64,000 bases of DNA from Fibrobacter succinogenes (GCA_902779055.1 CACZAD010000001.1:1-64000); one strand, 5' to 3'. Positions 26,913 through 35,261 are shown, numbered from the stretch's first letter. Translations and numbers: made by a program. The notes: a model not told the origin generated them from the sequence alone.

Positions 26913-29188
26913 AAATAAAGAACTCTTTTATAGGCTTTGTTGCCTGTTTGCTTACCGTATTTTCGTTTGCGAAAAGTGAACAGATTACATATTATTCTGT
27001 GTCGCCAGAAAAGGTGGCTGAGTATACCAAGCAAGATTTACTTCAAGATACAGCCGAAGTGTTCACGATAGTCGATTCGTGTAAAGCAAGGTATTATGAA
27101 TCAAAGATTGAAATGGCTGATGATTTTTTAACAAGGTTAAAGAAATATCCTAAATACCATAAAATTGTAAACAACTTTATTAGGGCGTCATATATGATTC
27201 GCACCGAAGAAAACGTCGATGCTCTGGATATGCCCGATGTTCTCTATATGGTTGGGAAATTCGGCATCGATTCTTTGAAGTGGTATATGGTGGATGATTT
27301 GGAAAATCAAATGGTTTTTTCTGAAAAGGCATATGATATTGTCCGACAGATGGAAGGTATTGATTTCCCTGATATGCAGCTTGCACACCGTTACGCAAAA
27401 ACTCTCTTGGCTCGTTCTTATGGGCTTTGCGAACATACGGAAAATCTAGATGGCGTTGAAGTGAATAAAAAAATCGTAGATGAGAATTTTTTTAGGGGAA
27501 AGAAAAAACATATTGTTGATTCTTTGAGAGATGTTGCTGCAAGGAAGTGTGAACATAGAAATGATTATAGTGAATGTATGAAACATTCATTTAGTATGCG
27601 ACATATCAAAAAAATTGTTCAAAATTTATTAGTTCCTGAAATCGAAAGAGAAGAAAAATTTTTAAAGAGCTATCGCGGAAGACTCTGTTCCGATGATTTA
27701 TGGAAAAGGGCCTTTGGTAGGCTTGACACGCTTTATTCATTACATCTTTCGGATGTCGTTGATTCGGTGCTTGTAGAAACTGTCGGGTTTGATGACAAGG
27801 TTCCTGTTGATATGAACCGTAAAACCTGCGGATGCAGCCACAAGGAAGAGTTGAATGGTGAAGTGATCGGTTTTTACCCGTACTGGTATGCCGGTGATAC
27901 GACCAAGTGGGTCGACTTTGAAGGGATTACTCGGTTGGCCTATTATGGCCTGAAAGTGAACGGTGACGGCACTCTTGCGACTCCATCGGGAAAATCTGCA
28001 CTTATGCATTTCGATAAGCAAGAAAATTATGAATTTGTCAATGAGGCTCATCGCCATAATGTAAAGCTGGATTGGGTCATTTCTAGGGATGACTGGAAAG
28101 GTGTCAAATTACAGAACTTTTTTGATAATTTGACCATTGAAATCGATACCCTTTTGAATACAAAGATTAATTCCTATTTCCAGCGCTTTGTGAATGCCTT
28201 CACGTTCTATACCGATGAATATGAAAATCGAGGCGACGGCGTGACTTTGTATTTTAAAAATTTCCCGAAAGATGAAAGTAGTACATCGTTATTCAATGAT
28301 TTCTTTGATAACCTGAAAAATAGGCTTGCTCAAAAAAATGAGTATGTGCATGTGAACTTGATGATGGATCGCTCTGATTTGGCGATTGACAAACGACAGT
28401 TGTTTGCTGATAGCGTGATGCCGGAATCTTATCGTGGCATTTATAGATACAGTAACTTCTTGAGATTGCTCAAGAATAAGAATAATGATCGAAAGATTAG
28501 CCGAAAGCAGATCCGTGAAGAATTGAAAAATTACTTGTATGTTGTGATTGACGAACCCTCTTCCCGGAATAAACAGATTCTCCTGAACGATTTGAATTTG
28601 CAGCTGGACAGCCTTGATCGCCGCAATATGTTGCATTCCTTGGTTCCGCTCGTTTGGTTTGACAATGTCGGATGGAACCAGTTTAGCAAAGATGCTCTGT
28701 ATTACAACGATACGTATTACAACTTGGGAATTGGCCCGTATGCGACGGCCCTTGATGCCGAGGAATCCTGTGCCGCTTCGGGAAACCTTGGAGCCTGCAT
28801 GCTCAAGCATTTCGAGAACGAAGATGGCGACGGCTTGCGCCAGGGCGCGGTTACGTCGTTCTTCTGCACGCACCGCTGGGTATTCCGCTTCTTGAACATC
28901 ATCACGTTCCTTATCGCAATAGGCGTACTCGTGGCGTACTTTACCTCGTTCAGGGTTGCGGATTTCTTCAACAGCAACTTGGCGCTTTTGCTCGGCATTG
29001 TCGTCGCCCCTTCCGCCGTGATGATGACGATAATCTCCCGCTTTGATCCCTCCGTTGCAGCCTACCGCGGCACCTTCGGACTGATTCCCATCCTCCTTTT
29101 GCTCCTGACTGTAATCGCCATCATCTTGATTCAGGTCTACCGCAAAAACGACATCCCCAAACGCCGCGAAAAGTTCAAAGGAAAATAA
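26909..29188 (+). CDS. Membrane-anchored GH18-like protein with degenerate active site
   Basis: The 759-aa protein has a signal peptide (NSFIGFVACLLTVFSFAKS), an unassigned helical region (~25-310), a GH18-like barrel beginning near residue 317 (EVIGFYPYWYAGDTTKWVDF, ITRLAYYGLKV), and three hydrophobic helices at ~656-745 before a basic tail. The barrel's usual DGxxxDxE segment appears as DGVTLYFK near residue 443: the general acid Glu is Lys and the last Asp is Tyr. Catalysis is therefore unlikely and glycan binding is more plausible. Its ATG overlaps the ATPase stop, which ties it to the injection system. A role at the envelope, such as anchoring or release of particles, is inference. Confidence 0.68.
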   Translation: MKIKNSFIGFVACLLTVFSFAKSEQITYYSVSPEKVAEYTKQDLLQDTAEVFTIVDSCKARYYESKIEMADDFLTRLKKYPKYHKIVNNFIRASYMIRTEENVDALDMPDVLYMVGKFGIDSLKWYMVDDLENQMVFSEKAYDIVRQMEGIDFPDMQLAHRYAKTLLARSYGLCEHTENLDGVEVNKKIVDENFFRGKKKHIVDSLRDVAARKCEHRNDYSECMKHSFSMRHIKKIVQNLLVPEIEREEKFLKSYRGRLCSDDLWKRAFGRLDTLYSLHLSDVVDSVLVETVGFDDKVPVDMNRKTCGCSHKEELNGEVIGFYPYWYAGDTTKWVDFEGITRLAYYGLKVNGDGTLATPSGKSALMHFDKQENYEFVNEAHRHNVKLDWVISRDDWKGVKLQNFFDNLTIEIDTLLNTKINSYFQRFVNAFTFYTDEYENRGDGVTLYFKNFPKDESSTSLFNDFFDNLKNRLAQKNEYVHVNLMMDRSDLAIDKRQLFADSVMPESYRGIYRYSNFLRLLKNKNNDRKISRKQIREELKNYLYVVIDEPSSRNKQILLNDLNLQLDSLDRRNMLHSLVPLVWFDNVGWNQFSKDALYYNDTYYNLGIGPYATALDAEESCAASGNLGACMLKHFENEDGDGLRQGAVTSFFCTHRWVFRFLNIITFLIAIGVLVAYFTSFRVADFFNSNLALLLGIVVAPSAVMMTIISRFDPSVAAYRGTFGLIPILLLLLTVIAIILIQVYRKNDIPKRREKFKGK

Positions 29189-29202
29189 CTCCACCCGCCT
29201 TT

Positions 29203-29290
29203 AATGTCATACCGGACTCCATTCCGGCATCATCTTACGCGGTTTAATCCCACTTTATTTTGTCACCCCGGCCTTGTGCCGGGGCCACCT
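29203..29290 (+). repeat. Dispersed palindromic intergenic repeats, copy 3 (tandem pair)
   Basis: Two units, GTCATACCGGACTCCATTCC(GGCATC) and GTCACCCCGGCCTTGTGCCG(GGGCC), each can form a hairpin. They fill the 129-bp gap before the first cargo-type gene. Confidence 0.7.
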
Positions 29291-29317
29291 TACACAGTTT
29301 AAAAAAGGAACACAAAA

Positions 29318-29545
29318 ATGACTTCTACTTACACTCAAAAAGCCGATGCCCTCCAGCGTATGGCCTCCCACAACGCCGCAAGCATTATGGACTCTTCCGC
29401 ACAAGGCGCAAGCCTCCAGCGCAAAGCCGATATGATGGGCGGCGCAATTCAATGTGCCCCAGTCATCGATGAAGATGAAGAACCCGTCCAAGGCAAGTTC
29501 ATCCAGCGTGCCACCATCCCCGACGAGGAAGAAGAACTCGCGTAA
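29318..29545 (+). CDS. Leader-only small cargo-like protein
   Basis: The 75-aa protein starts at ATG 29318, preceded by AAAAAAGGAAC. Residues 1-46 match the N-terminal leader of the three larger downstream proteins: TYTQK, DSSAQ, then SLQRKADM and QCA. After this there is only an acidic tail (DEDEEPVQGKF; PDEEEELA), with no domain. It could be a truncated effector, a fusion platform, or a small factor in cargo loading. It is the first gene of the cargo cassette, with palindromic repeats on both sides. Confidence 0.65.
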   Translation: MTSTYTQKADALQRMASHNAASIMDSSAQGASLQRKADMMGGAIQCAPVIDEDEEPVQGKFIQRATIPDEEEELA

Positions 29546-29561
29546 ATGCAGTGTGCTGTCG

Positions 29562-29712
29562 TGAATGTCATGCCGGACATCGTTCCGGGAGGGAATCGCC
29601 TTGTGTCACCCCGGATGTATTCCGGGGTCGCCTTACATGTTTTGTTTTGCCAACCCGCTTTTTGCTTTGTCATCCCGGATCCCGTTCTGGGAGGGAATCG
29701 CCCGCTATAAAA
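29562..29712 (+). repeat. Dispersed palindromic intergenic repeats, copy 4 (three units)
   Basis: Three successive units carry CCGGACATCGTTCCGG, CCCCGGATGTATTCCGGGG and CCCGGATCCCGTTCTGGG, each preceded by GTCA(T/C) and followed by GGGAATCGCC or GGTCGCC. They separate the 75-aa gene from the next cargo gene. Confidence 0.75.
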
Positions 29713-29725
29713 AAGGAACTGCCTA

Positions 29726-31105
29726 ATGCCCATCACATACGCACAAAAATCCTCTACAGATCAAAAAAATGCTGACTCTAATGCAGCTTTTGTTGTTGAC
29801 TCGTCTTCGCAGAGTGCGTCTCTCCAGCGCAAGGCTGATATGGCAAATTGTGCCAATCAGCGAGTCGTGCAGAGAGATACTGGTGTCGTGCAGAGGTTAG
29901 GTGAGGCTGATGGAAAATTTATGTATGTAGCAAATCTTGAAAATAATAAATATGTTGATGGTTATGATCAGATTGCGAGTGACGGTCAAATAGTACGTGT
30001 GGGAGGAAATCCTTATTTTAGATCAAAGCTTCCCTTTGATCCGGGAATGATCATTTTTACAAAATATCATGGTGGCGAAATAAAAAGTCCTGGCTTTACG
30101 GGATGCTTAATGATGGCTTTTCATTTTAATGGAACGATCTTACAGGTAAATTCTCTTATTGGTTCTGGCTCAGATCCATTAGATCCATTGGGGGTGGGGG
30201 CTGCGGATAAGTATATTGCACATATTTATTGTGATAATGGAGAAATGGATACAAAAAATGCTTTGTTTGATGCAGAACGAAGAAATTTGATTACAATAGA
30301 AGCATTGTTCAAACCACAAATACCTGTAGATGATGATAACGTAAAAAATGAATGTTTAAAATGTAATTTTCCCGTTGGATATAATAGTTTAGCATTTACA
30401 GGTGGCTTGGAAATAGATCGGTATGGGCGATGGGGGGCGAAAGTTTATGCTCAAAACGCGAATGTTTATTCGGCTATAAAAAAATCATATCAGCAAACTG
30501 ATGATTGTGATATGAAATTAAAACATTTTAATTCTGAAGAATTGGATTTTCAAACACTTTCTACTAAAGCGCTACTTTATGTTGCTGTACTGAATAAAAA
30601 AATTAAATCAATAGGTTTTTTATTTGAAGAAAATGTACAAATGAACCAAAATGATTTGCTAGAATTTTTATGTATGATTGATTATGGATGTTCTCATAAA
30701 TTATATGGAATTGCGATAAAAGATGTTCGTGCTTTGAAATGGGCAAAATCAATTACTAATGATATGGTTGTGAAAAAAATATTTGATGTATGTATGATGG
30801 ATTTTAAAGAAAATGATAATCTTAATTATATTCCATCTGAATTATCCACTTTGGCTCAACTTGCGCTTTTCTGGGCGTCGGTTTTTAAACCGTCTATAGA
30901 CCTTTTTGCTCGAAAAGTATATAATCCTTTGAAAAAGAAGGGTAAAAATGTTGATTGGAATGCTTTGTTGATTTTTTATCCTTTTGTTATGAATAAAATA
31001 ATGCCTATTGTTTCTGAAAATAAAAAAGCTCTAGATTATGCTGTTCGGCTGACAAACGATGAACGAGAGCAAATGATTCTAAAGGGAATTAAAAAATTAG
31101 TTTAA
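29726..31105 (+). CDS. eCIS cargo-type protein with leader and unknown C-terminal domain
   Basis: The 459-aa protein starts at ATG 29726, with AAAGGAA upstream. Residues 1-50 carry the shared leader (ITYAQK, DSSSQSASLQRKADMAN, VVQRD). No DUF4157 domain follows. The rest is AT-rich and unlike the upstream operon in codon use. A segment around Cys127 (GFTGCLMMAFHF) followed by His166 (YIAHIYCDNGE) is loosely reminiscent of Cys-His deamidase or papain-like toxins, but the spacing is not diagnostic. A downstream helical region contains one hydrophobic stretch (LAQLALFWASVF). Function unknown; an injected effector is inferred from leader and position. Confidence 0.7.
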   Translation: MPITYAQKSSTDQKNADSNAAFVVDSSSQSASLQRKADMANCANQRVVQRDTGVVQRLGEADGKFMYVANLENNKYVDGYDQIASDGQIVRVGGNPYFRSKLPFDPGMIIFTKYHGGEIKSPGFTGCLMMAFHFNGTILQVNSLIGSGSDPLDPLGVGAADKYIAHIYCDNGEMDTKNALFDAERRNLITIEALFKPQIPVDDDNVKNECLKCNFPVGYNSLAFTGGLEIDRYGRWGAKVYAQNANVYSAIKKSYQQTDDCDMKLKHFNSEELDFQTLSTKALLYVAVLNKKIKSIGFLFEENVQMNQNDLLEFLCMIDYGCSHKLYGIAIKDVRALKWAKSITNDMVVKKIFDVCMMDFKENDNLNYIPSELSTLAQLALFWASVFKPSIDLFARKVYNPLKKKGKNVDWNALLIFYPFVMNKIMPIVSENKKALDYAVRLTNDEREQMILKGIKKLV

Positions 31106-31113
31106 AAAATATT

Positions 31114-32529
31114 ATGAAAACTGCATATGCAAAAAAAAATGAATCCTTTCAGAAAAAAAAGGATTGTATAACTTCTGTCTTTGACAATTCATCCCAGTCG
31201 AAATCCCTTCAGCGTAAGGCTGATATGGCGAATAATGCTGTGCAGCGTGATGATGCCCCAAGACCGAACAATACGGGAATGCCGGACAATTTGAAATCTG
31301 GTATTGAAAGTCTTTCGGGATTCTCGATGGACAATGTGCGTGTGTATTTCAACAGCTCTAAACCCGCTACCGTGCAGGCGCTTGCATATACGCAGGGAAC
31401 AGATATTCACGTTGCTCCTGGCCAAGAAAAATGCCTCCCGCACGAAGCGTGGCATGTCGCTCAGCAAATGGCAGGCCGCGTTTCTCCGACCACGAATATT
31501 AACGGGATGCCGGTCAATGACAATGCCGCATTGGAACACGAAGCTGATGTGATGGGCGAGAAGGCTGTGCAATGTAAAAGTAAAACAGCCGATGCGAAAA
31601 AAAGTGTTCCCTTAGATGGAATGGATATACAAAGAAAAGGAAAATATGATGGTGTGAAAAAAAAAGTTATTGATGTTTTTTGTGAAAGTTGGAAAGATAT
31701 TTATGTTCATTTGCGCGAAGAAAGGTATAGACTGAATGGTGATTTGGAAACGATTTTATTTATTGGGCAATTTCCAATATGTTTAGCTGAAGAAAAAAGT
31801 ACTCACTATGATATAACGAATGAAAGAATGGTAATTAATAAAAATGATTTAAATGGTAATTCTGGGGCTCTTTTTCAAAAATGCCTACACGAATTAGGAC
31901 ACTATGTTGATCTTTGTGGTTGCCAAAGTTATGCGATTGCTGAAAATAAAAAGAGAGATGATGCTGCAAATAAAATGACGAATCCAAATCTAAAAGGTAA
32001 GGATTTGGACAATATGAAAGATCAAGTAGATAATTTTGCGAAGGAAATGTATGCTGATTTATTTGCTTTTTCGGTTCGTTTAGAAAAAGAAAAACCGAAT
32101 AGTTCTGCTGTGTTGGTGAATATGATTGAATCTGTTGATTTGTCAGGACGTCCTAAGACATGGATTGAGGTTCCAATATATCCTAGATGGTATCCTCCAG
32201 CAGAATACACAAGAAGTGAAATGATTCGTATAGGGTTATATTATTTGAAATCTGTAGGAAAATATGAACCGATAAAATTGTTCGATGAAAATTTTCCTAA
32301 ATATTTAAATAAAATATATAAAGATATAACAGCTCATAAAGTTGTTTTAAATAAGGGCAAGACGTTGGGTGCAATTGTAAAATGGCATAATAAAAAATTT
32401 GCTGTAGATCCTATTCAGTATATAAGTGGCTTGTTAGAATTAAGTGGGCTCAATGAAAATGATGTTCCTGAATTCTATAAAAAATCATGGAATGCGTGGG
32501 TGAATAGAAGTGATGTAGAAAGTGCGTGA
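31114..32529 (+). CDS. DUF4157 eCIS effector with C-terminal HExxH metallopeptidase-like domain
   Basis: The 471-aa protein has three parts. Residues 1-45 are the shared leader (TAYAKK, SQSKSLQRKADMAN). Residues ~48-155 are DUF4157, with the zinc-type motif HEAWH at 110-114 and EHEADVMGEKAV. Residues ~170-471 are an AT-rich payload with a second motif, CLHELGHYVDLCG (His259, Glu260, His263), and a downstream Glu311 in KEMYADLF that fits a gluzincin third ligand. DUF4157 is strongly associated with eCIS cargo. The payload is therefore predicted to be a zinc protease toxin, with target unknown. It starts 8 bp after the previous gene. Confidence 0.8.
   Translation: MKTAYAKKNESFQKKKDCITSVFDNSSQSKSLQRKADMANNAVQRDDAPRPNNTGMPDNLKSGIESLSGFSMDNVRVYFNSSKPATVQALAYTQGTDIHVAPGQEKCLPHEAWHVAQQMAGRVSPTTNINGMPVNDNAALEHEADVMGEKAVQCKSKTADAKKSVPLDGMDIQRKGKYDGVKKKVIDVFCESWKDIYVHLREERYRLNGDLETILFIGQFPICLAEEKSTHYDITNERMVINKNDLNGNSGALFQKCLHELGHYVDLCGCQSYAIAENKKRDDAANKMTNPNLKGKDLDNMKDQVDNFAKEMYADLFAFSVRLEKEKPNSSAVLVNMIESVDLSGRPKTWIEVPIYPRWYPPAEYTRSEMIRIGLYYLKSVGKYEPIKLFDENFPKYLNKIYKDITAHKVVLNKGKTLGAIVKWHNKKFAVDPIQYISGLLELSGLNENDVPEFYKKSWNAWVNRSDVESA
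31264..31577 (+). repeat. Near-identical DUF4157-coding direct repeat, unit A
   Basis: This 314-bp stretch encoding the DUF4157 domain is nearly identical, with no length change, to 32765-33078 in the next cargo gene. Most differences I see are single synonymous-type changes. The flanking payload sequences are unrelated. Confidence 0.85.
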
Positions 32530-32608
32530 AAATACAAATGATGTAAAAAAATGAGTGAAGTCGAAGGTACTCGCTAGCTATCGTAATCGATATAAAAAGG
32601 ACCTCCCA

Positions 32609-34423
32609 ATGAACACCGCATATGTACAAAAGTCCTCTACAGTTCAAAAGGCGTCTTCATCAAAAGTTGCCTCTGTTCCTGATTCGTCTGCGCAAAGTGT
32701 ATCCCTCCAGCGCAAGGCCGATTTGGCGAATCGCGCTGCACAATGTGCTTCGTTGCCTCCGCGACCGAATAACACGGGAATGCCGGACGATTTAAAGTCC
32801 GGAATTGAGAGCCTTTCCGGTTTCTCAATGGATGATGTTCGAGTGCATTATAACAGCTCTAAACCCGCTACCGTACAGGCGCTTGCATACACGCAGGGAA
32901 CGGATATTCACGTTGCTCCTGGCCAAGAAAAATGCCTCCCGCATGAAGCTTGGCATGTTGCCCAGCAAATGGCTGGTCGTGTTTCTCCAACTACGAATAT
33001 TAACGGAATGCCGGTAAATGACAATGCTACACTAGAACACGAAGCCGATGTGATGGGCGAGAAGGCAGTGCAATGTAAGGGGAATAATGGGCTACCTTCT
33101 TTAAAATGTATGAAGACTTCTAGTAATGCAGTTCAGTGCTATGATCATATTGAAACGTTGGAGGGTGAAATAACGCTTCGTTCAACCTCTACACGTGATT
33201 CTGCTGCAGGCAAATTACCACATATTACTTTTGAAACTATGGCTGGATCAGATCGTTGGACAGAGTTAGGTGGGCTGTATAATGATGTGATATTCCAATA
33301 TAATGGTAGAGCGTCTGTTTGTATGGGGGTAAATACTTGCCGTTATAAGATCAAGAAAATAGATGGAGCTCTTTGGGTTTGGGGAGAAAAGAAAAAAGAA
33401 GAGATGAATTCTGAAATGCAGAATGAAATTGATCGATTAGGTGCCTTGATAACAAAAAAAGACAATCACGATATTAAAATGGTTCCGTTTAGTTGGAAAT
33501 ATGTTGGATTAGGGGATGGTTATGAACATTTGGCTATAAATTCGGATGATGTAAGAGAGCTTGGTAGTGGTAAAGCTCCTAAGAAATTCGAAGTTGTTGA
33601 TAAAGATTTTAAACTTGGTTCAAATCCAGATAAAAAAAACAAAAAAAGAATTGTGGTTTATAAGTATCCTAGCGTGGGTGATTATTTTTTTCCTTTTTTT
33701 GAAGCTAGATCTTTAATTATGGAGTCTGCGTCTGCTTTGGGTGGTGATGTATTTCGTTGGATTGATAGTGATGTAAGAAATGATGAATCTATAAACTGCA
33801 TTAATGCAAATGGTATTGATTCAAGAATGTTAGAATATAAAAACCATCCGTTGATAATTTCGGGAATTTATAATTGGCGAAATAATGCTGGTGGAAATGA
33901 TGTTGTTCTGAATTTTTTGAATTTGTTGGAACGTAAGATTCGATACTATTATTGGTGTTGTTCCTTCAAGACAATTGGTGATGATGTTTATGGAAAATTT
34001 AAAGCATCCGAGGGTGGGATTCATCGTGGGTATGTTCCTGAACCAATTGTATATATGAATTCTACTGCACACAATGATGCTTTGAAAAAACTCCAAAATG
34101 CTGCGATAAATGCACATGATGATGTTCAACAAAGAGAGTCTGATGTAGCTTTTGATGAAATGAATATGATTTTTTCTGAAAATTTCTCTGTTTCAAAACC
34201 AATGAAACATTATTTTGATGAGATTGGTGGTTTGCCGACAGTTGAATCTTTGCGTGTAAAAGGACGTCGTGATGCTACGAGTGAAATGCTTCGTTTATTG
34301 AAGCGTGTGAGACAGTCTGTAATGTCTCATTGGGGTATTGATAAAAATTTATGGCCTGTCATTGTTAATCTCCTAAATAATGATGAAGAAATAAAAAAAT
34401 TCTTGGATGTTTTGTTTCAATGA
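32609..34423 (+). CDS. DUF4157 eCIS effector with unknown C-terminal payload (DSD motif)
   Basis: The 604-aa protein starts at ATG 32609, preceded by AAAAAGG at 32594-32600. A TTG or other start at 32555 is less likely. It has the shared leader (NTAYVQK, DSSAQSVSLQRKADLAN), DUF4157 with HEAWH near residue 112, and an AT-rich payload from about residue 165. The payload includes FFEARSLIMESASALGGDVF followed by RWIDSDV near residue 390. That order (hydrophobic helix, Gly-Gly, then D-x-D) recalls sugar-nucleotide glycosyltransferase toxins, but this is only a resemblance. A helical tail follows (TSEMLRLLKRVRQSVMSHWG). It is the last obvious cargo gene. Confidence 0.75.
   Translation: MNTAYVQKSSTVQKASSSKVASVPDSSAQSVSLQRKADLANRAAQCASLPPRPNNTGMPDDLKSGIESLSGFSMDDVRVHYNSSKPATVQALAYTQGTDIHVAPGQEKCLPHEAWHVAQQMAGRVSPTTNINGMPVNDNATLEHEADVMGEKAVQCKGNNGLPSLKCMKTSSNAVQCYDHIETLEGEITLRSTSTRDSAAGKLPHITFETMAGSDRWTELGGLYNDVIFQYNGRASVCMGVNTCRYKIKKIDGALWVWGEKKKEEMNSEMQNEIDRLGALITKKDNHDIKMVPFSWKYVGLGDGYEHLAINSDDVRELGSGKAPKKFEVVDKDFKLGSNPDKKNKKRIVVYKYPSVGDYFFPFFEARSLIMESASALGGDVFRWIDSDVRNDESINCINANGIDSRMLEYKNHPLIISGIYNWRNNAGGNDVVLNFLNLLERKIRYYYWCCSFKTIGDDVYGKFKASEGGIHRGYVPEPIVYMNSTAHNDALKKLQNAAINAHDDVQQRESDVAFDEMNMIFSENFSVSKPMKHYFDEIGGLPTVESLRVKGRRDATSEMLRLLKRVRQSVMSHWGIDKNLWPVIVNLLNNDEEIKKFLDVLFQ
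32765..33078 (+). repeat. Near-identical DUF4157-coding direct repeat, unit B
   Basis: Second copy of the 314-bp DUF4157-coding segment (see unit A at 31264-31577). Homologous recombination between the units would delete or swap the payload between them. Confidence 0.85.
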
Positions 34424-34576
34424 CTGGGACTATTCGAGTCTAGTTATTACACAACGTTGTAAATCCCCAAATGCACGGCTAGCCCCCCAAAAATAATTCT
34501 TTACACGCCACCCAATCTTACTTTCTTTGTTATCTTTTATTCGGTTAAACCAAAATAATCATAAGAGGGTGCAAAA

Positions 34577-35086
34577 TTGAGTACAAATAAAGACCGAAAC
34601 TCTATCAATGTCAAGGCCGTCGAGATGGACCGTCCGCTCGTGTTCGAGGGCAAGGGCGTCTACTACTTTACGAGGGACTGCTACGTTTACGTGAAGGGCT
34701 CCCGCTACATCAAGTCCGAGAACAAGGAACGCAACTTTATGATGACCTGCCTTTTCAAGAGGGGTTTCTTGACGGATGGCGCTTCGGCTCCTGCGTTTGC
34801 CAAGTCGTTTGTTCCCGACATCAAGAAGGGCGACGACGTCTACAATTCCGCACCGTTTATCCATGACGGTCTCTATATGTACCGTGGTACCATTGACGGT
34901 GCCGATCTGACCCGCGAAGAATGCGATGACTTCCTTCGTGGCATTTGGCGAATTTCGGGCATGTCGCGCGTTGTCGCAGGCGCTGCCGATGTGGGTGTCC
35001 ACCTTTTTGCGGGTTCTCCGGAACATTGGGGCAATGACGGTAACGACTGCAAGCACCTTTTCAAGGCCAAGTTCGAATACCGCTAA
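34577..35086 (+). CDS. DUF1353 domain protein
   Basis: The 169-aa protein is read from TTG 34577 with AGAGGG eight bases upstream; no ATG gives a full domain. The DUF1353 hallmarks are GFLTDGASAP near residue 68 and APFIHDGLYMYRG near residue 95. DUF1353 proteins of unknown function are common in phage and phage-tail contexts. Codon use returns to the ordinary, GC-richer pattern, unlike the cargo payloads before it. It may belong to the injection-system island or be unrelated. The gap before it (34424-34576) shows no gene, only a short palindrome ACAACGTTGT. Confidence 0.78.
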   Translation: MSTNKDRNSINVKAVEMDRPLVFEGKGVYYFTRDCYVYVKGSRYIKSENKERNFMMTCLFKRGFLTDGASAPAFAKSFVPDIKKGDDVYNSAPFIHDGLYMYRGTIDGADLTREECDDFLRGIWRISGMSRVVAGAADVGVHLFAGSPEHWGNDGNDCKHLFKAKFEYR

Positions 35087-35107
35087 GCTTCTTCATACTC
35101 GCAAGCT

Positions 35108-35184
35108 TGTCATGCCCGTCAGGGGTTGCTTCGAGCGAATCTATATGTCATGCCCGCCTCCGAGCGGGCATCTCCTTTTTATAG
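35108..35184 (+). repeat. Dispersed palindromic intergenic repeat, copy 5
   Basis: Two GTCATGCCCG units are seen. The second forms ATGCCCGC/GCGGGCAT and is followed by CTCCTTTTTAT, so it can act as a terminator for the DUF1353 gene. Confidence 0.7.
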
Positions 35185-35261
35185 GATGTTTTTTATAGCA
35201 AGACCGTGTAGCTGCCCCATTTTTTATTTATTTTATGTAAGTTAAAAGGAAGAATTTGGGT

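Noticed and set aside
29726..31105. Firm assignment as a CNF1-type deamidase
   Set aside because: Only a Cys and a His with non-matching spacing are visible, which is not enough for a family call.
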